In this document: in pieces, positions 1 to 8,472 of the stretch
Layout of the letters: every line of letters starts with the position of its first letter
Numbering within the stretch: the first letter of the stretch is position 1
Assembly: GCA_016209145.1 (NCBI GenBank)
Contig: JACQWT010000166.1
Coordinates: 1-36,432 of the forward strand
Source of the DNA: Deltaproteobacteria bacterium
GTDB taxonomy: Bacteria > Myxococcota_A > Polyangia > Polyangiales > Polyangiaceae
Direction of reading: 5' to 3'
DNA length: 36,432 nucleotides
The notes under the pieces: generated by a model
Told to the model about the DNA's origin: nothing
What the model saw: only the letters and a program-made list of their open reading frames with translations
Databases searched by the model: none
Program-made: the position numbers and the translations under genes

Positions 1-31
1 CACGAGCACGCTCGCAGTTGCGTCTCGGTGT

Positions 32-54
32 CCCCTCTCCCTCCGGGAGAGGGG
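32..54. repeat. Perfect 10-bp stem / 3-nt loop hairpin (CCCCTCTCCC-TCC-GGGAGAGGGG) followed by caggggtgaggg; REP-like intergenic repeat
   Basis: Direct reading; the string ccctctccc...gggagagggg.aggggtgaggg resembles intergenic palindromic repeats seen in many proteobacteria. Confidence 0.6.
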
Positions 55-138
55 CAGGGGTGAGGGTAACGATCCTGCCGGCGTCACGGATCCCGCAGTC
101 TCGCGAGATCACGCCTCCCGACTTCCGGCCAAGAGCGC

Positions 139-160
139 TTCTCCCCGACACACTCCTAGG
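139..160 (+). repeat. Partial end of a second, diverged MITE-like copy abutting the element at 160-272
   Basis: cttctccccgacacactcctagg matches the right end (ctttctccgacacactcctagg) of the 113-bp element with small differences and shares the CTAG at 156-159. Confidence 0.6.
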
Positions 161-276
161 AGTCTGTCGGAGAAAAAACTAAGTGCGCGGAATTGTTCGG
201 TTCCAGCGTCAGAGTAAAGTGAGCGATTTCGATAACTTGGACCATTTCGAGCACGCTTTCTCCGACACACTCCTAG
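156..276 (+). mobile_element. MITE-like element copy 1: 113 bp (160-272) with about 16-bp near-perfect TIRs (GAGTCTGTCGGAGAAA / TTTCTCCGACACACTC), flanked by CTAG
   Basis: Reverse complement is found identically at 36182-36294; terminal inverted repeats with one mismatch; CTAG on both sides. Confidence 0.85.
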
Positions 277-368
277 GGGACGGCGAGCGCTTGCCGCGAG
301 CGGCGCGCCGTGCAAAATGCTCCCCCACCATGACCGCGCCTGGGTCGGCCACGGGGAGGCATTCAATC

Positions 369-974
369 ATGCGACAGTGGCGAAGTGCTGGGTTGCTGCT
401 CTGCGGCGTTGCTCTGGCGATGGCCGCCACCGCCACCTGCGGTGGGGACGGCGGTGTCCAGGTGGCTCCCACCCCCGGGGCGGGTGGCACGGGACACGGG
501 GGGGCAGGCGGCGCGGCGCCTTGCCGGTCCGGGACGAGCGCGTGCGACGGCAAGTGCGTCAGCACGAAGCTCGATCCCGAGAACTGCGGCAAGTGCGGCA
601 ACGCCTGCGCCGAGGGCGAACTGTGCTCCGTGGGCCAGTGCGGCGTCGCGTGCCTGGGCGGCAGCGTGCAGTGCGGTGAGCTGTGCGTGAACACGAGCCT
701 CGATCCGAAGAACTGCGGCGCGTGCGGCAAGACCTGCGCCGGCGCAGAGGTGTGCTCGGCCGGAGGGTGCGGGATCAAGTGCGTGGGCGGCACGTCGCTG
801 TGCGGCGCGAAGTGCGTGGACTCGAGCACCGACCCCGCCAACTGCGGCGCCTGCGACAACGTCTGCGCCGAGGGTGAGGTCTGGGGAGCGGGTCGGAGTG
901 GGTTGCGGGCGCCAGCCCGCGCTGTCAACTTCAACGTCGCGGTGCTGCGTCACGGGCTACGGCGCCTCAGCTAA
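369..974 (+). pseudogene. Cys-rich repeat lipoprotein-like protein, apparently C-terminally truncated/decayed after about 880
   Basis: Signal-like N-terminus MRQWRSAGLLLCGVALAMAATATCGG; three repeats of C..G..xCGxKCVxxxxDPxNCGxCGxxCAxGExCSxGxCG; the next repeat loses its Cys residues (VWGAGRSGLRAP) and the ORF ends shortly after. Confidence 0.6.
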
Positions 975-1260
975 AATCCGCAACACCCCTTCCCGCCTTC
1001 ATGTTTCTCGTTCTTTCATCGAGCTGCCGAAGTAGCGAACAAGCATGAAAACAGGACCGATGCGCGCGCTGGCGCTACGTCGGTGCGAAAGTAGGCCTAG
1101 GCGCGGCCCCGCAGACATAGTCGAACTATTTCAAGGGGCCGCAACGACGGCCGGCGACGCGGATCGCCGATGCCGGCGACGGGAGGTGATTCCTGCTCAG
1201 GCTCGCAGGCCCTGTCGCTGGTTGCCGTGCCTCGACCGCTCTGCAATACTCGTTGGTGCA

Positions 1261-1665
1261 ATGGAGCGGATACCGTCCGTCGAGACGATGCGGCGCGTCC
1301 TTGCCGCTGCGCCCGGCGTGCGGCTTGGCGTGCTGTTCGGCTCGCTTGCGCGAGGGACGAGCCACGCCGGATCCGACATCGATCTAGCGGTGATCGCCCG
1401 CGGGGTGGATTTGCTCGATCTAGGCCGGCGCGTGAGCAGCGAGCTCGGCTGCGACGTGGACGTTGTGTCAGCCGACAGTGACCATATCCCGTTGCTCGAT
1501 GCGCTCGTTCGAGACGGCATCGTCGTCTTCGAATCGCATCGTGGCGCCGGGGCGCAGTGGCGGGCCAACGCGATCGCGTCCCTCGAGATCGATCGGCCAT
1601 GGTTCGCGCACATGCGGGACGCTTATCTCCGACGGGTCGCCCGGCGCGGTGTGCTGCATGGTTGA
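1261..1665 (+). CDS. MNT-family minimal nucleotidyltransferase (MntA-like antitoxin of a HEPN/MNT pair)
   Basis: Contains GSLARGTSHAGSDIDL, i.e. GSX10DXD; overlaps the downstream HEPN gene by 8 bp. Confidence 0.8.
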   Translation: MERIPSVETMRRVLAAAPGVRLGVLFGSLARGTSHAGSDIDLAVIARGVDLLDLGRRVSSELGCDVDVVSADSDHIPLLDALVRDGIVVFESHRGAGAQWRANAIASLEIDRPWFAHMRDAYLRRVARRGVLHG

Positions 1666-2107
1666 TCCGGGTGTCGTCGCAGCGAAGCTGGCGGAGCTTG
1701 CGGGCCGCATGGTGCGCGTCCGGGCACGCTGCCCGCCCACCGCCGCCGAGCTCATGCACGACCAGGATGCCCTGGAGATCATTGCGTTCAACTTGATGCT
1801 GAGCGTTCAGGCGTGCCTGGACATCGCCAGCCACGTCATCGCCGACGAAGGCTGGCCGCCCGCGACGTCGCTCGCGCAGGCGTTCGGACGACTGCACGAG
1901 CACGGGCTCCTGAGCCGCGAGACAGCGGACGCTCTCGGGCGGGCCGCCGGGCTGCGCAACGTCCTGGCCCACGGCTACGCCGGGGTCAACGTGGAGCTGG
2001 TCCACGCGGCGGCACGCGAGGGGATCGAGGATCTCGATCGGTTCGCGCGCGAGGTCGCTGCATGGACGGGGGCGAGAGGCTCCGGGACGGAGCGTGGCGG
2101 CGGCTAG
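1658..2107 (+). CDS. HEPN-domain protein, HepT-like (DUF86) RNase toxin
   Basis: Contains RNVLAHGY, an RX4HXY motif; paired with the upstream MNT protein. Confidence 0.78.
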   Translation: MVDPGVVAAKLAELAGRMVRVRARCPPTAAELMHDQDALEIIAFNLMLSVQACLDIASHVIADEGWPPATSLAQAFGRLHEHGLLSRETADALGRAAGLRNVLAHGYAGVNVELVHAAAREGIEDLDRFAREVAAWTGARGSGTERGGG

Positions 2108-2138
2108 CAAGCCATCCCGCAAGGGGCGAGCTCGTACC

Positions 2139-4862
2139 ATGCCCAAGCATTGCCTACGGTTCCTTGCTTTCGTCCTGGCGGCGCTCGCCGCGGCGTGCAG
2201 CCTTGAGCTCGATCCACGGCCCTCGCCGCCCACGATTGCGCGCTTCGACCCGTCGGCCGGCGTCATTCCGATGCCCTCCGACGTCGTCGTGGACGACGAG
2301 ACCGGGCACATCGGTTTGCCCATCGCCGCCGGCATGACTCCGGCCGAGCAGGACTTGCGCGCGTTCCTCAACGAGGGCAAGGCATGGTCGACCGCCTTCG
2401 CCGCCTCCGTGGAGTTCAGCGGGCCGGTCGACCGGCACAGCGTCACGGCACAGTCGTTCCAGCTCTGGGACTTTGGCGCCGCGCCGGCACCGATCGAGTG
2501 GCGCTGGGACGACGATCGGCCGGCGGGCTACGAGGGCCCGATCGTAGTGATCGAGGAGGGCGGCACGACGCTGCGCGTCGATCCCCCGCGCGCCGGCTGG
2601 GCCCGCGGCGGTCGCTACGTGCTCTTCGTGCGTGGCGGCGCCGGCGGCGTGCGCGACAGCGCGGGCCTGCCCGTGCAATGTGACAAGATCTTCTACTTCG
2701 TGCGGCTGCCCGTACCGCTCGACCGGCCCGAGAACCAGCGCGCCTTCCCCGGCGCGACGCGCGCCGAGCGGCTGGAGGTCGCGGGCCGACTTGAGAAGAT
2801 ACGACGCAAGCTCGATCCCTTCTTCCGCTACTTCGAGGGCGCCAAGCTGCCGGCCTCAGAGCGCATCGGGCGCGACGAGATCGTGGCCCTGTGGAGCTTT
2901 GCGGTCACGACCGAGACCGAGCTCGCCATGGACCCTGCCTCGCAGCGCATGCCCCTGCCCGTCGATCTGCTGGTCGATCCTCAGACCGGCCTCGTCGATC
3001 TGCCCGCGGCGCCCTGGGACAGCCAGATCGAGGCCGACGCCAAGAGCCAGCTCCGCAAGCTGAGCGGCTTCGGTCTCTCGGCCAACTTGCTCTTCGAGCT
3101 CACGGCCGCCGTCGATCCGGCCACCGCAAGCCCGCAGAGCATCCAGCTCTTCCGGCTGGGCGACGCTCCGGCCGAGGTTCCCCTGGAGCGCATCGAGGTC
3201 ATGGCCGAAGAGGGCTCGGCGCCCTGCCAGCAGGCCCCGGTAGCCGAGGGCTGTAAGCACCTCGTGCTGGTCGTCCGCGACGAGGCGCTGCCGCTTGCGC
3301 CCGCTGCGAGCTACGCGCTCGTCGTGCGCGACGGGCTGCGCGCGGCGGACGGCGGCCCCATCCGCCCCATGCTCATCGGCCACTTGATGCGCGCCGAGCA
3401 TCCGCTCGTCGTGGACGGCGTGAGCCAGCTAGGCTCGGTCCCCGACGATCTGGCGGGGCGCCTGGAGCTCTCCCGCGCTAGGATGGCTGGTTTGCTGGGC
3501 CAGATCGGCCGCGAGGGCATCATCACGGCCTGGCCCTTCACCACGATGGACGCCGCGTCGCGGCTCCAGGACGCGTTTGGCACGGCCGAGCGGCTCGGCA
3601 CCCCGGTCGATCTTCTCGACATCAAGTGGAAGACCCTGGACGCGTTCAACAAGGACGAGGCGTTCGAGAGCCTTTTTCCCGGCGTGGCGGCACAGGCGGT
3701 GCGCGAGGTGTACGCTTTGCGCCTTGCGGGCGTGGCGCGGGTCGTCGAGGGTGCCATCCGCTCGCCCTACCTGCTCGACCGCACGACGCGCCGCCTGCGG
3801 GCCGACGGCGGCTACGAGCTCGAGGACGTGCGCTTCGTCATGACCATCCCCGAATCGGCCGGTGTGCAGCACCCCCCGCCGGTCGTGATCTTCGCCCACG
3901 CCATCGTCACCGACCGGCGCTTCGTCCTGACCATCGCCGGCGAGCTGGCCCAGCGCGGCTATGCCGCCATCGCCATCGATCTGCCCTTCCATGGCGAGCG
4001 GATCGCCTGCGTGGAATCGAGCCTGGTCGCGATCCCCAACTTCCTGTCCGAGGAGCTAAAGGATCTGCTCGGCTTCCACGATGGTCTCATCATGCTGCCG
4101 CCCTGCCTGTCGGGTAAGAAGGCGAGCTGCAGCCCCACCGGAGAGTGCCTCGACGCGAACGGAAACCCCGAGCCCTTCAACAGCTTCCTGACGCTCGCGG
4201 GCAAGCCGGCCGTGGTCGATCTGAAGCCCGCCTCGGGCGCCGCGTTCCTCGACATCAACGACATCCCCTACATCAACGACCACTTCGTGCAGGCGCTGGC
4301 CGACCTCGGCGCGCTCAAGCGCGTCCTGCGCGGCGCCGACTGGGAGAAGGCCACGGGCTATCCCATCCGCACCGATCGGTTCTACCTCGCCGGCCAGTCG
4401 CTCGGGGCCATAGTGGGGAGCGTGGTTGCCGCCCTCGATCCGGACACCGAGCGCGCGGTGCTCAACGTGCCGGGCGCGGATCTGGTCGATCTGTTCATGG
4501 ATTCGACCTACTTCCGGCCCCTGTTCGACGACTTCTTCGCGCGCGAGCAGATCGCCCCGGGCAGCTTCGAGCAGGAGCGGCTGCTCGACGTGGCCCGCTG
4601 GCTCATCGATTCGGTCGATCCGCAGGCGGTGGCGCACCTGTACCAGAGCAACGGCACGCCGGCACTCATCCAGATCGACAGTGGTGCTCCCGGCGGCGAC
4701 ATCATCATTCCCAACCGCACCACGCGCCTCTTGCAGCGCATCAGTGGGCTGCCGATGCGCGAGTACGACTCCATCCTGCACGCCGATCTCGTGGTGCCCG
4801 GGCTCGGCGACAAGATGCTCCAGGACATGGCGCGCTTTCTCGCGGGCGAGATCGACCAATGA
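2139..4862 (+). CDS. Outer-surface lipoprotein lipase of the VolA/Pla-1 type (Lipase_bact_N-like N-terminus plus alpha/beta hydrolase)
   Basis: Lipobox-like N-terminus ...LAALAAACSLELDP; IPMPSDVVVDD N-terminal motif; GQSLG nucleophile elbow in FYLAGQSLGAIVGS. Confidence 0.75.
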   Translation: MPKHCLRFLAFVLAALAAACSLELDPRPSPPTIARFDPSAGVIPMPSDVVVDDETGHIGLPIAAGMTPAEQDLRAFLNEGKAWSTAFAASVEFSGPVDRHSVTAQSFQLWDFGAAPAPIEWRWDDDRPAGYEGPIVVIEEGGTTLRVDPPRAGWARGGRYVLFVRGGAGGVRDSAGLPVQCDKIFYFVRLPVPLDRPENQRAFPGATRAERLEVAGRLEKIRRKLDPFFRYFEGAKLPASERIGRDEIVALWSFAVTTETELAMDPASQRMPLPVDLLVDPQTGLVDLPAAPWDSQIEADAKSQLRKLSGFGLSANLLFELTAAVDPATASPQSIQLFRLGDAPAEVPLERIEVMAEEGSAPCQQAPVAEGCKHLVLVVRDEALPLAPAASYALVVRDGLRAADGGPIRPMLIGHLMRAEHPLVVDGVSQLGSVPDDLAGRLELSRARMAGLLGQIGREGIITAWPFTTMDAASRLQDAFGTAERLGTPVDLLDIKWKTLDAFNKDEAFESLFPGVAAQAVREVYALRLAGVARVVEGAIRSPYLLDRTTRRLRADGGYELEDVRFVMTIPESAGVQHPPPVVIFAHAIVTDRRFVLTIAGELAQRGYAAIAIDLPFHGERIACVESSLVAIPNFLSEELKDLLGFHDGLIMLPPCLSGKKASCSPTGECLDANGNPEPFNSFLTLAGKPAVVDLKPASGAAFLDINDIPYINDHFVQALADLGALKRVLRGADWEKATGYPIRTDRFYLAGQSLGAIVGSVVAALDPDTERAVLNVPGADLVDLFMDSTYFRPLFDDFFAREQIAPGSFEQERLLDVARWLIDSVDPQAVAHLYQSNGTPALIQIDSGAPGGDIIIPNRTTRLLQRISGLPMREYDSILHADLVVPGLGDKMLQDMARFLAGEIDQ

Positions 4863-6106
4863 CGGCGCTCGCGCGGCGCGCCTTCCTCTCGACGCTGGCC
4901 TTCTCGTGCGCCTCGGCGCTTCCAGTCGCAGCGCGCGCCGGCGGCTTCGAGGTGGCGCAGCAGAGCGCCATGGCCGCCGGCACGGGCGGCGCCGCGACGG
5001 GGCGTGTCGACCACGCGGCCGCGGCCTGGTTCTGCCCGGCAGCGCTGGCGGACGGCGGCGGGCTACGCACCGAGCTCGGCGTGACTTTCGCGCTGGTCGC
5101 CATCCACGCCGCGTCCCTGCCGCAGGCTCCCGAGGCACCCTGGGAAGCCGACACCGAGAGTCCGGTCGCGACGCCGGCCTACCTGTACGCGAGCTACGCC
5201 TGGGCCGACTGGGCGGCCGGCCTGGCGGTCAACACGCCGTTCGGCAGCCGGATCGACTGGCCCCAGGGCTGGGCGCAGCGCTTCGACGTCGTCTCGTCGC
5301 AAATCCAGTTCCTGCGCCTCTCGCCCCTGGTTGCCTACCGTCTCGGGCCGGTGCACCTCGGCGCCGGCCCGCAGATCGACATCGGGCGCCTGTACGTCAA
5401 GCGGGCCACCAACCACATCGTGGAGGAAGGCTCGTCCGCCATGGTGCTGAGCGGCGTGGGCGCGGGCGCGCACCTGTCGGCCTTTGCCGCGCTGGGCGAG
5501 CATGTGGGCCTCGGTCTGAGCTACCGCAGCCGGGCGGATGTGGCGTTGTCCGGCGACGCCGACTTCAACGTGCCCGAACCCCTGGCGGCGAGCTACCCCG
5601 ATCAGCACGTCTCGGCCGACTTCGCGCTGCCGGATCGGATCGCCGCCGGGCTCGCGCTCAAGGCCGGGCCGGTGCGCGGCCTGCTCGATCTTTCGCTGAC
5701 GCTGTGGTCGGTCAACGACGAGCTCGCCATCGACTTCGAGGATCCGGCCACCGCCGACCGCCGGCAGGTGAACGATTGGCGCAACAGCCTCGCCCTGCGC
5801 GGCGGCGTGGAGTGGGCGCCCGCGGCGGAGCTCGTGCTGCGCGCCGGCTTCTACGGCGACGGCATTCCGGGCGCGCCGCCGCCCGAGGAGCGCCTCTCGC
5901 CTTCGTCGCCGGGCTCGGTTCGCATCGCCGCAACGGGCGGCGTCACGGGCAACATCTCCTCGTTCCTCTCGGTCGACGCGTTTTACGAGCACATGCGCCT
6001 CATCGAGCGCGCATCGAGCAGCGAGGACGCCCCGCTCGCGAGCTATCGCGGCTACGCCCACGTCTTCGGCCTGGCGCTTCGCGCTCATGCCGGGGGCAAG
6101 CCCTGA
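4859..6106 (+). CDS. OmpP1/FadL/TodX-family outer-membrane hydrophobic-compound transporter
   Basis: Signal peptide, then GGFEVAQQSAMAAGTGGAATGRVDHAAAAWFCPAALADGGGLRTELGVTF...; ATGA overlap with the lipase gene. Confidence 0.8.
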   Translation: MTALARRAFLSTLAFSCASALPVAARAGGFEVAQQSAMAAGTGGAATGRVDHAAAAWFCPAALADGGGLRTELGVTFALVAIHAASLPQAPEAPWEADTESPVATPAYLYASYAWADWAAGLAVNTPFGSRIDWPQGWAQRFDVVSSQIQFLRLSPLVAYRLGPVHLGAGPQIDIGRLYVKRATNHIVEEGSSAMVLSGVGAGAHLSAFAALGEHVGLGLSYRSRADVALSGDADFNVPEPLAASYPDQHVSADFALPDRIAAGLALKAGPVRGLLDLSLTLWSVNDELAIDFEDPATADRRQVNDWRNSLALRGGVEWAPAAELVLRAGFYGDGIPGAPPPEERLSPSSPGSVRIAATGGVTGNISSFLSVDAFYEHMRLIERASSSEDAPLASYRGYAHVFGLALRAHAGGKP

Positions 6107-6116
6107 CGCGTGCCGG

Positions 6117-7031
6117 CTACTGCTTGGGGAAGAGCTCCCGGCAGGTGTCGATCACGTCGCAGTCGGCCGCCCCGTCCTCCATGCAGGCCACGAGCTCGGC
6201 GAGCTTGTCGTCCGGCAGCGTCGAGACACGCACCTCGCAGCGGTTCTCGCAGCCGCCGGGGCCGCCGTACTGGTGCTGGGCCATGCACGCCTTCTCGCTC
6301 TCTATCGTGCCATACTGGCCGGTCAGCTTCTCGCAGGTCGCGCCGCCGCTGCAATCGCCGTCCTGCTGGCACGCCGGGGAGCAGCGGCGGCCCACGCAGA
6401 CCAGTGCGGCCTCGCAGCCCGGCCCGTCGATGAAGCACAGCGGCCCGTTCTGGCACACGTCACCGTCGTCGACCTTGCCGTTGCAATCGTCATCGCGCCC
6501 GTTGCACGCCTCGGCCTGGCCGCAAAGCTTGCACGTGGCGGGCGACGGCAGGCAGTAGCCGCCAACCTCGGCCGTGCCGTCCGGGCAGTCCGCGTCGCCC
6601 TTCTCGGCCACGCAGACCAGGGCCCCCAGCGACGGCAGGGCCTGGCAGACGTGGCCCGGGGCGCAGTCGGCGTGCGTCCGGCATGCCTCGCACTGCCCGC
6701 GCGTGCCGCACTTGTCGCCGCAGTCGTCCGAGGGCGCCACGCACTGCTCGGGCGCCTGGCAGCCGCCGGAGGCGAGCTGCACCGCCGCGGAGGCATTGAC
6801 GAGCCCGGCGCCCCGGAAGTTGGAATGGCCGGCGTCGTCCCACTGGCCGAACACCCGATCGATCTTGGTGGCCGTGCTCGCCAGGATGTCGCGCACCTGC
6901 TGGGCGGTAAGCGTCGGCGCGGCGGAAAGCACCAGGCCGACCACGCCGGAGACGAACGGGCAGGCGGAGGAGGTGCCGCCGAAATCGGGCGTGTACTTCG
7001 ATCCGGCCGCCGTGGTCGTGATGGCGTTGTA
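6117..7031 (-). pseudogene. 5'-truncated subtilisin-like (S8) serine protease with Cys-rich / MopE-like metal-binding C-terminal region
   Basis: In-frame reading upstream of the ORF start gives YNAITTTAAGSKYTPDFGGTSSACPFVSGVVGLVLSAAP (catalytic-Ser block), preceded by a TAG at 7034-7032; no Asp or His catalytic blocks present; C-terminus has ACNGRDDDCNGKVDDG. Confidence 0.75.
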
Positions 7032-7061
7032 CTACCGCGGCACGCGATCGCTTCCTGCGCC

Positions 7062-8180
7062 TCACCTCGGGGAGCACGTTTCCGACGCCTCGTCGGGGCC
7101 GCGCTGCGGCCCGGCCCGCGCCCTCCGCGTCAGCACCTCAGGCGCGGCCGATCGCGCCCTCTTCGGCCTGCCCCGCACCTCCACCGCCGCGCCGCGGGCG
7201 AGCTTGGCCGCCATCCTGCCTACCTCGGCGCGGACGGCCTTGGCCAGCTCGGGCGGCTCGATCACCGTGGCGCTCGCGCCGAGCGAGAGCACGCGCCGCA
7301 CGATCTCGGGCAGACCGAGCACGGGCAGCCGGCGCACCAGCACCTCGCCGTCCGGCTCCCAGCGGTCCTGCTGCCCGGGGTGCCAGAGCTGCGTGGCGAC
7401 AAGCCGCGAGAGCGGCGGCTCGATGCGGATCGCGGCGGTGGCGAGCTTGCCGCCCCGGAAGGCGCCCCAGCCCGCGACAAGCTCGCGCTCCACGTGCTCG
7501 TGGCACGGCTCGGGGGCGGGCTCGGCGAGCAACTCGACGCCCTCTACCGCGGCGAGGTTGAAGTTGCGCGGCTCGCCCTGGCGCAGCCGGCAGCGAGTGG
7601 CGAGGTAGTACGTGCCGTCGTGGAAGAGCAGGTGGCGCGGCTCCACCACGCGCTCGGTGCGCTCCCCTGACCAGGGGCTCCGGTAGCACAGCCGCAGGCA
7701 GCGGCGGAGCGCCAGCGCGCGCAGCACGGTTTCCAGCGTCTCGCCTCGCACTTGGGACAGGGACGGCAGCATCGCCGACAGCACCCGGCCGAGGTCCGAG
7801 CCGGCAGGCGAGCGCGCCAGCACCTCGGCCTCGACCTTGCTCCAGAAGTCCTCAATGGCCCGCGCGAGCACCGGGGCCGCGGCCGCCGAGATCTGTCCAA
7901 GCAGGCTGCGCGCGAGCGCGAGGGCCGCGACCTCCTCGGCCGAGAGCGGCAGCCGCGGCAGATCGAAGCACGGATCGGTGAGCTTCCACGATCCTTGCGC
8001 TGCGTCGAACACGAGCGGCGCGTGGAAGTCGTCGCGCAGCGCGGCGATCGCCCGCCGAGCCGTCGGGACCGACAGCTCGAAGCGGTCCGCGAGCGCACGC
8101 GCCGTGACCGTGGAGCCGCGCCGCAGCTCCTCGACGAGCCACCAGGCCCTCATCCAGAACAGCCTGCCGTCCGAGGCCAT
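7062..8180 (-). CDS. HTH plus WYL-domain transcriptional regulator (YafY/PafC type)
   Basis: N-terminal HTH (ARALADRFELSVPTARRAIAALRDDF), WYL-like core (LRLCYRSPWSGERTERVVEPRHLLFHDGTYYLATRC). Confidence 0.85.
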   Translation of the reverse strand: MASDGRLFWMRAWWLVEELRRGSTVTARALADRFELSVPTARRAIAALRDDFHAPLVFDAAQGSWKLTDPCFDLPRLPLSAEEVAALALARSLLGQISAAAAPVLARAIEDFWSKVEAEVLARSPAGSDLGRVLSAMLPSLSQVRGETLETVLRALALRRCLRLCYRSPWSGERTERVVEPRHLLFHDGTYYLATRCRLRQGEPRNFNLAAVEGVELLAEPAPEPCHEHVERELVAGWGAFRGGKLATAAIRIEPPLSRLVATQLWHPGQQDRWEPDGEVLVRRLPVLGLPEIVRRVLSLGASATVIEPPELAKAVRAEVGRMAAKLARGAAVEVRGRPKRARSAAPEVLTRRARAGPQRGPDEASETCSPR

Positions 8181-8425
8181 GCCGCCCTCCCTTCGTCGCG
8201 GCAATGGGCTTGCCTGACGTGCCGCGACCGCCTCCATGGCAGGTACACCCGAACGGCAAGGGCGCCAACCAACACGGCGAGGGCCGGCGCCCTCCGCCAG
8301 CCCCGCGCCCCTGCCTGGGTGCCGGCCGCTCGGGCTCGCCCGCGGGACCGCCAATCCACCCCGGGGAGCGTAGGGGCTTGCCTGGGCCGCCCGCGCGATC
8401 CATAAGGCAACCCCGGCCGCGGGCT

Positions 8426-8442
8426 GGATGGCGCAGCCATCC
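8426..8442. promoter_or_regulatory. Perfect 7-bp stem hairpin GGATGGC-GCA-GCCATCC about 30 nt upstream of the glutamine synthetase start
   Basis: Direct reading of the inverted repeat; function unknown. Confidence 0.35.
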
Positions 8443-8472
8443 TGCCCGACGGCGCCGCGAAAGGAGTCCGAG

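Noticed and set aside
525-880. Possible CRISPR-like periodicity in the 5' region
   Set aside because: The ~130-bp periodicity comes from Cys-rich protein repeats within one reading frame; no short identical repeats with unique spacers.
1097-2446. 449-aa minus-strand ORF opposite the MNT/HEPN pair
   Set aside because: No motif, Arg-rich; the sense strand has both GSX10DXD and RX4HXY motifs.
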